Below, piece by piece: positions 18,667 through 26,596 of a stretch of DNA of 64,000 nucleotides. The position numbers and the translations under genes are program-made. The notes beneath the pieces are model-generated. The model was not told the origin of the DNA, searched no databases, and saw only the letters and a program-made list of their open reading frames with translations. The stretch covers positions 186,001 to 250,000 of the forward strand of contig NZ_FMDM01000003.1 of NCBI RefSeq assembly GCF_900090105.1, read 5' to 3'. Each line of letters opens with the position of its first letter. Positions within the stretch are counted from its first letter, which is position 1. The stretch comes from Micromonospora humi (GTDB lineage Bacteria; Actinomycetota; Actinomycetes; Mycobacteriales; Micromonosporaceae).

Positions 18667-18696
18667 GTCACATTCCGGTGGTGGGGGTGCTAGCGT
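18667..18696 (+). promoter_or_regulatory. Predicted promoter of the aspS T-box leader
   Basis: A -35-like GTCACA (18667-18672) and a -10-like TAGCGT (18691-18696) are 18 bp apart, which would start transcription near 18703, just before stem I of the T-box. The -10 is a good actinobacterial match and the -35 is weak. Confidence 0.45.
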
Positions 18697-18699
18697 GCC

Positions 18700-19036
18700 G
18701 GCAGAGCTGCGACGGAGCCGAGTAGCGGACCGACCGCCAGCCCAGAGAGCCGCCGACGTGCTGTGAGGCGGTCTGGCGCCGGCCCCGTGAAGACCCTCCC
18801 GAGCTGCGGGAAGAACGGCCGCGTTGTAAGGAAGGGCCCCCTGTTAACGCCTCCGGTAGAGGCGGGGGCCCCTATTAACACCCGCGCCCAGTAGAACCCG
18901 CCCGGCTGGCCTCGGTGAAAAGGCGACGAACGAGGCTCTCCGCCGAGGCGGAGGGCGAAGGTGTGGTGGCACCGCGAGGATCCCGCTCGCCCACACCTCC
19001 CTGGGGATCGCGTTGCGATTGATCAAGGAGGTAGCC
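18700..19036 (+). promoter_or_regulatory. T-box leader of aspS, interrupted by a palindromic repeat
   Basis: Stem I landmarks appear in order: GAGTAG, AGAGAGCC (18744-18751), GCTGTGAGG, then GTGAAGACCC, where GAC (18792-18794), an Asp codon, is the probable specifier. After repeat copy B comes AGTAGAACC and then the diagnostic T-box GTGGCACCGCG (18967-18977), whose bulge pairs with the tRNA acceptor end. GGTGTGG (18960-18966) can pair with CCACACC (18991-18997) to form the competing hairpin. No T-tract follows, and the Shine-Dalgarno AAGGAGG is at 19025-19031, so control is probably at translation, as in other actinobacterial T-boxes. This accounts for most of the 474-bp gene-free gap. Confidence 0.8.
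18825..18882 (+). repeat. Dispersed palindromic repeat, copy B (inside the T-box leader)
   Basis: A 58-bp copy from TGTAAGGAAGGGCCCC to TATTAACACC with a CCTCCGGTAGAGG centre. It is closest to copy G. It sits between stem I and the T-box element of the aspS leader, where it would form an additional strong hairpin in the regulatory RNA. Confidence 0.85.
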
Positions 19037-19039
19037 ACC

Positions 19040-20326
19040 GTGCAACGCATCCTGTCCACCCAACTCCCCACCCACGTCGGCGCGACCGTCCGGCTCGCCG
19101 GCTGGGTCCACCGCCGCCGGCTGCTCAAGTCGGTGGCGTTCCTGATCGTCCGGGACGCCGCCGGGCTCGCCCAGGTGGTGGTCGCCGCGCCCGACGTGCG
19201 CGCGCAGGTCGAGGCGCTCACCGAGGAGACCGTCGTCGAGGTGGTCGGCACCGTGGTCGCGAACCCCACCGCGCCCGCCGGGGTCGAGGTCGTCGAGCCG
19301 ACGGTACGACCGCTCGGCCCGCTCGCCGTGCCGCCCCCGTTCGACCTGTACCGGCCGGCGCTCACCGCGAGCCTGCCCACCCAGCTCGACCACGCGTCGA
19401 CCGCGCTGCGGCACCCGACCCGCTCGGCCGCGCTGCGGATCTCGGCGGCGGCGGTGGCCGGCTTCCGGGCCACGCTCGACCGGCAGCGCTTCGTCGAGGT
19501 GCACACGCCGAAGGTGGTCGGCTCGTCCACCGAGAGCGGCGCGAACGTGTTCGCGCTCGACTGGTTCGGGCGGCCCGCCTACCTGGCCCAGTCGCCGCAG
19601 TTCTACAAGCAGCTCATGGTGGGCGTCTTCGAGCGGGTGTACGAGGTGGGCCCGGTGTTCCGCGCCGAGCCGCACGACACGGTGCGCCACCTGGCCCAGT
19701 ACACCTCGCTCGACGTGGAGTTGGGCTTCGTGACCGACCACCGGGACGTGATGGCCGTGCTGCGGGACACCCTGGCCGGGATGCTCGCCGGCGTCGTCGA
19801 GCGGGCGGGTGGCGCGCTCGACACGCTCGGGGTGACGGTGCCGGAGGTGCCCGCGGAGATCCCGGCGGTGCACTTCACCGACGCGCTGAAGATCGCCGGG
19901 GCGCCGGCCGACGAGCCCGACCTGGCGCCCGCGCACGAGCGGGCGCTGGGGGAGTGGGCCCGGGCCGAGCACGGCAGCGACTTCCTGTTCGTCACCGGGT
20001 ACCCGATGGCGAAGCGGCCCTTCTACACCCACCCGGACCCGACCCGGCCGACCCACTCGAACGGCTTCGACCTGCTGTTCCGAGGGATGGAGCTGGTCAC
20101 CGGCGGGCAGCGGCTGCACCGGCACGCCGACTACCTGGCCGCGCTCGCGGCGCGGGGCGAACCGGTGGAGCCGTACGCCGGGTACGTGGACGCGTTCCGG
20201 CACGGCATGCCGCCGCACGGCGGCTTCGCGATCGGCCTGGAGCGGTTCGTCGCCCGGTTGACCGGCGCGGCGAACGTCCGGGAGGTGACCGCCTTCCCGC
20301 GCGACCTGCACCGCCTCACGCCCTGA
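19040..20326 (+). CDS. aspS: Aspartyl-tRNA synthetase, short archaeal type
   Basis: Class IIb synthetase charging tRNA-Asp (or, if non-discriminating, also tRNA-Asn) with aspartate. At 428 residues it lacks the roughly 100-residue insertion of the usual 580-600-residue bacterial AspRS. An N-terminal OB-fold (VRLAGWVHRRRLLKS) is followed by SPQFYKQLMVGVF, motif 2 FRAEPHDTVRHLAQY and motif 3 GFAIGLERFVARL, the archaeal or Deinococcus AspRS2 layout. The GTG at 19040 follows AAGGAGG by 8 nt. The leader T-box with a GAC specifier supports Asp specificity. It is probably a second, laterally acquired AspRS; a housekeeping long form would lie elsewhere. Confidence 0.85.
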   Translation: MQRILSTQLPTHVGATVRLAGWVHRRRLLKSVAFLIVRDAAGLAQVVVAAPDVRAQVEALTEETVVEVVGTVVANPTAPAGVEVVEPTVRPLGPLAVPPPFDLYRPALTASLPTQLDHASTALRHPTRSAALRISAAAVAGFRATLDRQRFVEVHTPKVVGSSTESGANVFALDWFGRPAYLAQSPQFYKQLMVGVFERVYEVGPVFRAEPHDTVRHLAQYTSLDVELGFVTDHRDVMAVLRDTLAGMLAGVVERAGGALDTLGVTVPEVPAEIPAVHFTDALKIAGAPADEPDLAPAHERALGEWARAEHGSDFLFVTGYPMAKRPFYTHPDPTRPTHSNGFDLLFRGMELVTGGQRLHRHADYLAALAARGEPVEPYAGYVDAFRHGMPPHGGFAIGLERFVARLTGAANVREVTAFPRDLHRLTP

Positions 20327-20337
20327 CGGTGGCACGA

Positions 20338-20371
20338 CTCCGGCCCGGGACGCGGGTGTCCCGGGCCGGAG
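20338..20371. terminator. Convergent hairpin terminator
   Basis: Inverted repeat CTCCGGCCCGGGAC / GTCCCGGGCCGGAG between aspS (plus) and the LPMO gene (minus), with a 6-nt loop. Confidence 0.75.
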
Positions 20372-20383
20372 CGGTGCGTCGGA

Positions 20384-21055
20384 TCAGGTGAAGTTCACGT
20401 CACTGCACCACATGTACGCCTGGTCGAGGTGGGAGGCCTGCCAGATGACGAACAGGATGTGGTGTCCGGTGTAGCCGGAGGTCGAGACGTTGAAGCTGAT
20501 GTTCTGCGCCGGCGCGTACCGGCCGGTCTGGGTGATGTAGTCGAGGTTTCCCCAGCCGAGCTTCTGGGTGGTCGGGTTGAACCCCTGCTTGCTCACGTAG
20601 ACCTTGAAGTAGTCGGCGCCGTGGCTGGCCTGGTCGTAGAGCTGGACCGTGAAGTTGCGACCGATGTTCGTGGTCTTCCACGCTCCGGGCCGGTTCAGGC
20701 TGTCGTTGCGGGACAGGGCGTTGCTGCAGAGCTGCCCGTCCGGGGTGCGGGCCTGGAACTGCCCGCCGAGGCCGTCGCGCAGCGCGCTCATCCAGTTCCA
20801 CATGGTGTCGGCGTTGGCCTGGAACGCCTGCCAACACATCGGGTCCTGCTGCTGCATGGCCGGGTTGGTGTGCTGGCTGCCCCAGGTCTGCCAGCACTTG
20901 TAGGCACGGGTGCCCGGGCTGACGATCGTGCCGTGGGCCTGGGCCGCGCCGGGCACGGCCAGGATGCCGGCGAGCAGGGCGAGAGCCAGGACGAGCGCTC
21001 GGACGGGTTGGCGGACGGCTGATCCCGGTCGGTCGGATTGGTGGTGGGAACGCAC
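20384..21055 (-). CDS. Secreted AA10 lytic polysaccharide monooxygenase
   Basis: Copper enzyme that oxidatively cleaves chitin or cellulose outside the cell. The 223-residue precursor has a Sec-type signal ending PGAAQA, which leaves His41 (HGTIVSPGTR) as the mature N-terminus. That His and His145 in DQASHGADYFKVYV form the copper histidine brace. The four or more Cys fit a disulfide-stabilised single domain, and no carbohydrate-binding module is attached. The GTG at 21055 is preceded by GAAGGAGGA. A CebR-like operator upstream suggests induction by cello-oligosaccharides, favouring cellulose or mixed substrates. The gene and aspS together interrupt the lipA-lipB neighbourhood. Confidence 0.9.
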   Translation of the reverse strand: MRSHHQSDRPGSAVRQPVRALVLALALLAGILAVPGAAQAHGTIVSPGTRAYKCWQTWGSQHTNPAMQQQDPMCWQAFQANADTMWNWMSALRDGLGGQFQARTPDGQLCSNALSRNDSLNRPGAWKTTNIGRNFTVQLYDQASHGADYFKVYVSKQGFNPTTQKLGWGNLDYITQTGRYAPAQNISFNVSTSGYTGHHILFVIWQASHLDQAYMWCSDVNFT

Positions 21056-21088
21056 GGTTACGTCCTCCTTCGGCGCTGAGGATGGGAG

Positions 21089-21102
21089 TGGGAGCGCTTC
21101 CA
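21089..21102. promoter_or_regulatory. CebR-like operator upstream of the LPMO gene
   Basis: TGGGAGCGCTTCCA matches the CebR palindrome TGGGAGCGCTCCCA of actinobacterial cellulose genes at 13 of 14 positions. It sits 34 bp upstream of the LPMO GTG. The AT-rich stretch at 21115-21140 is the likely promoter. Confidence 0.7.
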
Positions 21103-21188
21103 CCCCCAGCGTCGCATTTAATACAGTAAATATCAATGATCGTCTATATCTCTGCCTGGACCGAGTGGATCCGCGCAGGTGGAGGGCG

Positions 21189-21830
21189 TCAGATCCGGGT
21201 CAGGGTGGGCAGGTGCCGCTCGACCACCGGCAGCACGTCGGCGACCGTGACCGGCCGGCCCAGCTCGGCGGTGAGCGAGGTGACCCCGGCGTCGCGGATG
21301 CCGCAGGGCACGATCCGGTCGAAGAAGCCCAGGTCGCAGTCGCAGTTGACGGAGAAGCCGTGCAGCGTGACGCCGCGGGCCACCCGGATGCCGATGGCGG
21401 CCACCTTGCGCGCCGGCCCCCGGTCGTCCTCCGGCACCCAGACGCCGCTGCGGCCCTCGACCCGGCCGGCGGTCAGTCCGAACTCGGCGCAGACGTCGAT
21501 CAGCAACTGCTCGGTGCGCCGGACGTACGCCACCACGTCGACCGGGTCGGGCAGGCGGACGATGGGGTAGCCGACCAGCTGCCCCGGGCCGTGCCAGGTG
21601 ATCTTGCCGCCGCGGTCCACGTCCACCACCGGCGTGCCGTCGGTCGGCCGGTCCCACGGCTCGGTGCGCTTGCCGGCGGTGTAGACGCTCGGGTGCTCCA
21701 GCAGCAGCACCGTGTCGCCCCGCTCGCCGGCCACCACGGCCTCGTGCAGCCGGCGCTGCTCGGCCCAGGCGGCCTGGTAGTCGAGCCGGCCGGCGCGGAC
21801 GGCGGTCGGTCCGGAAGTCGTCACGCTCAC
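21189..21830 (-). CDS. lipB: Lipoyl(octanoyl) transferase
   Basis: Transfers octanoyl from acyl-carrier protein to lipoyl-domain lysines, the step before LipA. The 213 residues contain the [18 protein letters not shown] signature, Lys142 in KVAAIGIR and the catalytic Cys176 in [16 protein letters not shown] at 21830 with TACGCT ending 6 nt upstream suggests a leaderless mRNA. It is on the same strand as lipA but 2.6 kb away. SucB in this window and the E2 and GcvH proteins elsewhere are its substrates. Confidence 0.96.
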   Translation of the reverse strand: MSVTTSGPTAVRAGRLDYQAAWAEQRRLHEAVVAGERGDTVLLLEHPSVYTAGKRTEPWDRPTDGTPVVDVDRGGKITWHGPGQLVGYPIVRLPDPVDVVAYVRRTEQLLIDVCAEFGLTAGRVEGRSGVWVPEDDRGPARKVAAIGIRVARGVTLHGFSVNCDCDLGFFDRIVPCGIRDAGVTSLTAELGRPVTVADVLPVVERHLPTLTRI

Positions 21831-21836
21831 CCGGCC

Positions 21837-21842
21837 AGCGTA
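21837..21842 (-). promoter_or_regulatory. Leaderless -10 box of lipB
   Basis: TACGCT on the minus strand ends 6 nt before the lipB GTG at 21830. Confidence 0.5.
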
Positions 21843-21882
21843 GTCCCGCCGGCCGGGCCGCCGGCTCGTGACGCTCGTCGCG

Positions 21883-23673
21883 TCACGCCGCGGGCACCCG
21901 CCACAGCCAGACGTCCTCGACCCGCTCCGGCGGGCCGAGCAGGGCGGTGGCGGTGCGCCGCAGCGCCTCCTCGTCGACGTCGTACTTGGCGCCGTGCACC
22001 CGGTCGGCCAGCACCACCGCCCGCACCCCCCAGTAGCGCAGGTCGGCCCGCGACTCCTGGATGCTGCCCTCGGTGACGATCGGCACCAGCCCGGTGCTGC
22101 CGGCCTGGTCCATCAACGTGTCGAAGGTGCGCGGCACCGGGCCGATCCGGCCCCGGCCGTCCGGCCCGCCCGGGCCGAGGAAGAAGCCGGCCGGGATGCG
22201 GAACTCACCCTGCCGGTGGGCGAGGGCGTACGCCTGCCAGCGCTGCCCGTCCGGGTAGACGTCGACGGTCAGCGGCAGCGGGGTGAGCACCCCGTCGGGC
22301 GGGACGTAGCGCTTCCAGGCCCCGCCGGTGATGAACACCGGGATCGGCTCGCGGACGCTGGTGAGCAGCGGGGTCGGCAACAGCGGCAGCAGCGCGACGA
22401 CGAAGCCGACCAGCCAGACCGCGCCGACCGCCCGCCGGGGCGGCCGGGCGCGCAGCGCGTCGATCGCGTACGCCAGCAGCAGCCCGACGACCGGCGCGAC
22501 GACCAGGGCCAGCCGGGACGGCAGCGCCGCGTTGACCACCGGCAGGTTGTCCAGCACCCCGAACGGCAGCAGTTGGTCGGTGCGCCGGCCGTTCCACTTG
22601 GCCGTCGGCCCCCAGGAGAGCACCGCGAAGACCACCGCGGTCACGCCGAGCGCGAGCAGGGTGGCCCGGAACGCCCGGTCGGCGCGTCGCCAGAGCAGGG
22701 CGAAGCAGGCGACCGCGAGCAGCAGCAGCGGGACGCCGAAGAACGAGTTCTCCTCGGTCGGGTTGGGCGCCAGCGAGGTGCCGAAACCGGCCCAGCCGGC
22801 GAGCGACCGGCGCGGGTACGACCCGTACGCGGCGATGTCCTCGGAGTGGATCAGCGGGTCGAAGCCGGTGCCGTGGAACCGTTGCGGGCCGGCGAAGTGC
22901 AGCCACAGCGGGTACGCCAGCAGCACGCCGGCCACCAGCGCGGTCACCCCGAGCCCGGCCAGCACGCGCGGCAGCGCCGCCCGCACCTCCGCTCGCCGGG
23001 CCGGGTGCAGCGCCCAGACCAGCAGGAACGCCGCGAGTGCCAGGGCGGTGAAGAAGAGACCCTCGGCGGCGATCGAGAACGCCACCGCCACCAGCAGGCC
23101 GAGCACGATCCCGCCGGTGACCGCGCGGCCGGGCCGGCGCAGCCGGAACACGCCCCAGACCAGCAGCGGCACCAGCCAGCCCGCGGTCCAGTTCAGGTGC
23201 GCGTTGGCGTGCGACACCATGGCCGGGCAGAAGGCGATGAACAGCGCGCCCACCCCGGCGGCCAGCCGGCTGGCGACCAGGTGCCGGCTGAGCAGCCAGT
23301 ACCAGGCCACCGCGGTGGCGGCCAGGTTGAGCGTGAGGATCACCAGGAAGGTCGCGGGCGGCCCGATCAGGTACGTCAGCGGTGCGAAGACCGCCGCGTA
23401 CACGGTGATCGAGGTGTTGACCGCGAGGTTCACCCCGTCCGGGACGTTGATCAGGTGGGTGAAGAGCGGGTTCTCGCCGTGGCTGAGCGCGTGCCCGCCG
23501 AAGGCCAGCAGCCACTCGAAGAGCGCCTGGTCGCTGGAGTTGACGGTGATCGTCCGGGTGTTCGGGTCCCGCCACATGCCGCTGGTGACCCAGAGCGCCA
23601 GCGCCACCGCCGCGAGTGTCACCAGCAGGTCGGCGCGCCGGTCGCGGGTGACCGGGGACGGGGAGGACGGCAC
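21883..23673 (-). CDS. Large polytopic membrane protein, GT-C-like, unknown
   Basis: A 596-residue protein with about eleven hydrophobic helices in the first 450 residues and a soluble C-terminal domain ending VWLWRVPAA. The first outer loop reads [19 protein letters not shown] and continues to [21 protein letters not shown], an arrangement met in actinobacterial GT-C-like membrane proteins. No sugar-donor motif is decisive and the role is open. The GTG at 23673 is chosen because hydrophobic coding begins directly after it; longer in-frame extensions run into the promoter region shared with the divergent esterase gene. Confidence 0.65.
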   Translation of the reverse strand: MPSSPSPVTRDRRADLLVTLAAVALALWVTSGMWRDPNTRTITVNSSDQALFEWLLAFGGHALSHGENPLFTHLINVPDGVNLAVNTSITVYAAVFAPLTYLIGPPATFLVILTLNLAATAVAWYWLLSRHLVASRLAAGVGALFIAFCPAMVSHANAHLNWTAGWLVPLLVWGVFRLRRPGRAVTGGIVLGLLVAVAFSIAAEGLFFTALALAAFLLVWALHPARRAEVRAALPRVLAGLGVTALVAGVLLAYPLWLHFAGPQRFHGTGFDPLIHSEDIAAYGSYPRRSLAGWAGFGTSLAPNPTEENSFFGVPLLLLAVACFALLWRRADRAFRATLLALGVTAVVFAVLSWGPTAKWNGRRTDQLLPFGVLDNLPVVNAALPSRLALVVAPVVGLLLAYAIDALRARPPRRAVGAVWLVGFVVALLPLLPTPLLTSVREPIPVFITGGAWKRYVPPDGVLTPLPLTVDVYPDGQRWQAYALAHRQGEFRIPAGFFLGPGGPDGRGRIGPVPRTFDTLMDQAGSTGLVPIVTEGSIQESRADLRYWGVRAVVLADRVHGAKYDVDEEALRRTATALLGPPERVEDVWLWRVPAA

Positions 23674-23819
23674 GCAGCGGACGTTACCAACCGGACCTGG
23701 GCACACCGCCCGGACGGTGAATGTGTGACCGACAGCTATTCCTGTCGATGAAACACGGACGTAACGTTCCGGCAACTCGGAGAGTGACCCAGTTCACATT
23801 CCATGATCGGGAGGTCCCC

Positions 23820-25046
23820 GTGTCCCGCTCCTCATCCCTCATCACCCGCCTCGCCGGGGCGGCGGCCGGGGTCGTGCTGGCCGCGGCCGGCGTCCTGGTC
23901 GCCGCCCTGCCCGCGCAGGCCGCCTCGCTGACCCAGGTCACCGGATTCGGCTCCAACCCCGGCAACCTGACCATGTACGCCTACCGCCCGGACGGCCTGC
24001 CCGGCAACGCGCCCGCCGTGGTGCTGCTGCACGGCTGCACCCAGAACGCCTCCACCTACTTCACCAACTCCGGCTGGCAGAAGTACGCCGACCAGTGGAA
24101 GTTCGCGCTGATCGTGCCGCAGCAGCCGTCCGGCAACAACGCCAACTCCTGCTTCAACTGGTTCGAGACCGGCGACACCGCACGCGGCCAGGGCGAGGCG
24201 TTGTCGATCAAGCAGATGGTCGACTACGCGAAGACCACCTACGGCACCGCCGCCGGCCGCGTCTACGTCAGCGGCCTCTCCGCCGGCGGCGCGATGAGCT
24301 CCGTCATGCTCGCCACCTACCCCGACGTGTTCGCCGCCGGCTCGATCATCGCCGGCATCCCGTACCGCTGCGCCACCAGCACCACCACGGCGTACAGCTG
24401 CATGAACCCGGGCGTGGACAAGACCCCGGCGCAGTGGGGCGACCTGGTCCGCAACGCGTACGCCGGCTATTCCGGCCCGCGTCCCCGGGTGGCCGTCTGG
24501 CACGGCACCAGCGACTACACGGTGAACGTGGCGAACGCGACCGAGTCGCGGGACCAGTGGACCAACGTGCTCGGCGTGTCGCAGAGCCCGACCAGCACCT
24601 CGTCGCTGCCGGGCGGCACCAGCCTGGAGATCTACGGCAACGACCAGGTCCGCGTCTACCGGGTCTCCGGGATGGGCCACGGCACCCCGGTCGACCCGGG
24701 CTCGGCCGCCGACCAGTGCGGCACCGCCGGGGCGTACTTCCTGGACACCATCTGCTCGACGTACCGCGACGCGCTCTTCTTCGGTCTGAGCGGCGGCGCC
24801 ACGCCCAGCCCGACCCCGACGGCGACCGCGTCCCCGACCGCCTCGCCCACCCCGACCGCGTCGCCCACCGCCGCGCCGGTCTGCGTCACCGCCAGCAACT
24901 ACGCGCACGTCGCGGCCGGCCGGGCCTACCAGTCCGGCGGGTACGCCTACGCGCTCGGCAGCGGCCAGCGGATGGGCCTCTACAACACCTTCTACACCAC
25001 AGCGCTGAAGCAGACCGGCCCCGCTTACTGGGTCATCGGCTGCTGA
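23820..25046 (+). CDS. Secreted PHB-depolymerase-family esterase
   Basis: Extracellular alpha/beta-hydrolase of the esterase_phb family, which acts on polyhydroxybutyrate or on acetyl or feruloyl esters of plant polymers. The 408-residue precursor has a signal peptide ending LPAQA near residue 35. The catalytic triad is probably Ser154 (GLSAGGAMS), Asp232 (GTSDYTV) and His287 (GMGHGTP). A Pro/Thr/Ser linker at about 335-355 leads to a 50-residue C-terminal domain ending in Cys that may bind substrate. The GTG at 23820 follows GGGAGG by 5 nt. It is divergent from the membrane protein. The true ester substrate is uncertain. Confidence 0.85.
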   Translation: MSRSSSLITRLAGAAAGVVLAAAGVLVAALPAQAASLTQVTGFGSNPGNLTMYAYRPDGLPGNAPAVVLLHGCTQNASTYFTNSGWQKYADQWKFALIVPQQPSGNNANSCFNWFETGDTARGQGEALSIKQMVDYAKTTYGTAAGRVYVSGLSAGGAMSSVMLATYPDVFAAGSIIAGIPYRCATSTTTAYSCMNPGVDKTPAQWGDLVRNAYAGYSGPRPRVAVWHGTSDYTVNVANATESRDQWTNVLGVSQSPTSTSSLPGGTSLEIYGNDQVRVYRVSGMGHGTPVDPGSAADQCGTAGAYFLDTICSTYRDALFFGLSGGATPSPTPTATASPTASPTPTASPTAAPVCVTASNYAHVAAGRAYQSGGYAYALGSGQRMGLYNTFYTTALKQTGPAYWVIGC

Positions 25047-25051
25047 CCCGA

Positions 25052-25077
25052 GGTAAGGAGGGGCCCGGCTCAACACC
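25052..25077 (+). repeat. Dispersed palindromic repeat, copy C (deleted form)
   Basis: Only the outer ends remain: GGTAAGGAGGGGCCC joined to GGCTCAACACC. The central half of the element is missing. It lies between the convergent esterase and TIGR01777 genes, like most full copies. Confidence 0.7.
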
Positions 25078-25097
25078 TACCAGCGCTCGCGTCGCCC

Positions 25098-25997
25098 TCA
25101 GCCGGTGAGGGCGGCGTGCAGCGCGCCCGGCAGGTCCGGGTGGGTCCAGGTGAAACCGGCCTTGCCGAGCACCCCGGGCAGCACCCGGGTGCTGGTGAGC
25201 GCCTCCTGGGCGAACCCGCCGAGGGCCACCTTCAACGCCAGCGCCGGGATCGGCATGATCGCCGGCCGGTGCAGTTGGCGGGCCAGCTCGCGGGTGAACT
25301 CGGCGTTCGTGACCGGCGCCGGGCCGACCACGTTGACCGGGCCGGCCACGTCCTCGCGGGCCAGCAGGAACGCCACCGCGTCCAGCCAGTCCCGCATCGA
25401 GATCCACGGCAGCCACTGCCGGCCGTTGCCCAGCTTGCCGCCGACCCCCAGCCGGAACGGCAGCAACTGCGGCTTGAGCAGGCCGCCGTCGCGGTGCAGC
25501 GGCAACCCGGTGCGCAGCCGCGCCACGCGGACGCCGGCGTCCTCGGCCGGTCGGGTCGCCGCCTCCCAGACCCGGCAGACGTCGGCGAGGAACCCCTCAC
25601 CGGCCGGCGCGTCCTCCTCCACGGTCCGGTCCCCGGTGTTGCCGTACCAGCCGACCGCTGACGAGTTCAGCAGCACCGCCGGCCGGTCCGCGGCGGGCAG
25701 ACCGGCGATCGTGATGGCGAGCGTGGTCGTGCTGTCCACCCGGCTGGTCCGGATCAGCTTCCGGTAGTCGTCGTCCCAGCGCTTGTCGCCCACCCCGGCG
25801 CCGGCCAGGTTCACCACCGCGTCGGCGTCCGCGACCGCCTGCGGATCGAGCTGTGCGGCGGCCGGATTCCACTGCCGCTCGTCCGGGGTACGCGGTGGGC
25901 GGCGGACCAGGCGGGTGACCTGGTGCCCGTCGGCGGTGAGCCGGTCGACCAGTCGGGTGCCGAGGAAGCCGGAGGCGCCGGCCGTGAGGATCCGCAT
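25098..25997 (-). CDS. TIGR01777 family NAD(P)-binding epimerase-like protein
   Basis: A 299-residue atypical SDR of the TIGR01777/YfcH group. The N-terminal nucleotide-binding motif is TAGASGFLGTRLVDRL. Also present are VVNLAGAGVGDKRW, LLNSSAVGWYGNTGD and the C-terminal DUF1731-type tail (LPGVLGKAGFTWTHPDLPGAL). The reaction is not established for the family. The ATG at 25997 begins MRILTAGASG, right at the Rossmann fold, so upstream extensions are rejected. It is divergent from the small SRPBCC-like gene, with 58 bp between starts. Confidence 0.9.
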   Translation of the reverse strand: MRILTAGASGFLGTRLVDRLTADGHQVTRLVRRPPRTPDERQWNPAAAQLDPQAVADADAVVNLAGAGVGDKRWDDDYRKLIRTSRVDSTTTLAITIAGLPAADRPAVLLNSSAVGWYGNTGDRTVEEDAPAGEGFLADVCRVWEAATRPAEDAGVRVARLRTGLPLHRDGGLLKPQLLPFRLGVGGKLGNGRQWLPWISMRDWLDAVAFLLAREDVAGPVNVVGPAPVTNAEFTRELARQLHRPAIMPIPALALKVALGGFAQEALTSTRVLPGVLGKAGFTWTHPDLPGALHAALTG

Positions 25998-26055
25998 GTT
26001 CCCATCTTCGAGCACGCAGCGGGATTCGGATGCGTGGAGGTGCAGACTGGGGCGC

Positions 26056-26430
26056 GTGGACGCTTCGACACTGCACGAGGTCGGCAGCCGGGCGCGTACC
26101 CAACCGCCGCCGCCCTCGGTCGTCTTCGAGGCGCTCACCCGGCCCGACCGGGACCCGGCGCGTCCGTGGCTGCGGCTGCTCGACGACGAGCAGCCGCCCC
26201 GGGTGCTGGAGGCCGAGCACCCGGACCTGGTCGTCTGGTCGTCGCTCTGGCCCCGCAGAACGGACGCCCGCGTGCGGTTCGAGCTTGCCTCCGACGGCGG
26301 GTGCGGCTGCCTCCTGCGCTGGCGACTGCTGGTCACCGAGCCGTTGCCCGACGCGTCCCTCGTGGGTCACCTGCGCAAACGGCTCAACCGTCTGATCAAC
26401 GCCGACCTGCGCTTCACCTTCGGCCAGTAG
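26056..26430 (+). CDS. Small SRPBCC-like protein
   Basis: A 124-residue protein without signal peptide or transmembrane segment. The pattern PPSVVFEALTRPDRDPARPWL, a central beta-rich part (VVWSSLWPRRTDARVRFEL) and a final amphipathic helix (GHLRKRLNRLINADLRFTFGQ) resemble START/SRPBCC ligand-binding folds. Homology is inferred from layout only. The GTG at 26056 is the first start clear of the divergent epimerase-like gene. No function can be given. Confidence 0.6.
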   Translation: MDASTLHEVGSRARTQPPPPSVVFEALTRPDRDPARPWLRLLDDEQPPRVLEAEHPDLVVWSSLWPRRTDARVRFELASDGGCGCLLRWRLLVTEPLPDASLVGHLRKRLNRLINADLRFTFGQ

Positions 26431-26497
26431 CCGGGCGCGGCGCGCCGCGCCCGGCGGCGCGTGGGCGCGTCGCGGGTCGCAGCAGGTATGTCTTCGC

Positions 26498-26543
26498 AGC
26501 GGTATGCCTCTCGGTCATAATTATGACCGAGAGGCATACCGCT
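26498..26543. repeat. Perfect 46-bp palindrome
   Basis: Two 23-bp arms meet with no spacer at CATAATTATG. The left arm begins AGCGGTATGCC and the right arm is its exact reverse complement. It lies in the 166-bp gap between convergent genes and its centre is much more AT-rich than the surroundings. It could extrude a cruciform, bind a dimeric protein, or act as a terminator without a loop. It is unrelated to the dispersed 58-bp family. Confidence 0.9.
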
Positions 26544-26596
26544 CTTGAGCACAGGTGCGCGCCGTCCGCGACACGCCTGAGAAATCGACGGTGCGG

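Noticed and set aside
18690..18881. Small minus-strand ORF opposite the aspS leader
   Set aside because: It is antisense to the T-box leader and partly encoded by repeat copy B, with no start signal.
26498..26543. Small ORF starting at the ATG within the 46-bp palindrome
   Set aside because: It encodes only about 14 residues, reads the same on both strands because of the symmetry, and lacks a Shine-Dalgarno.
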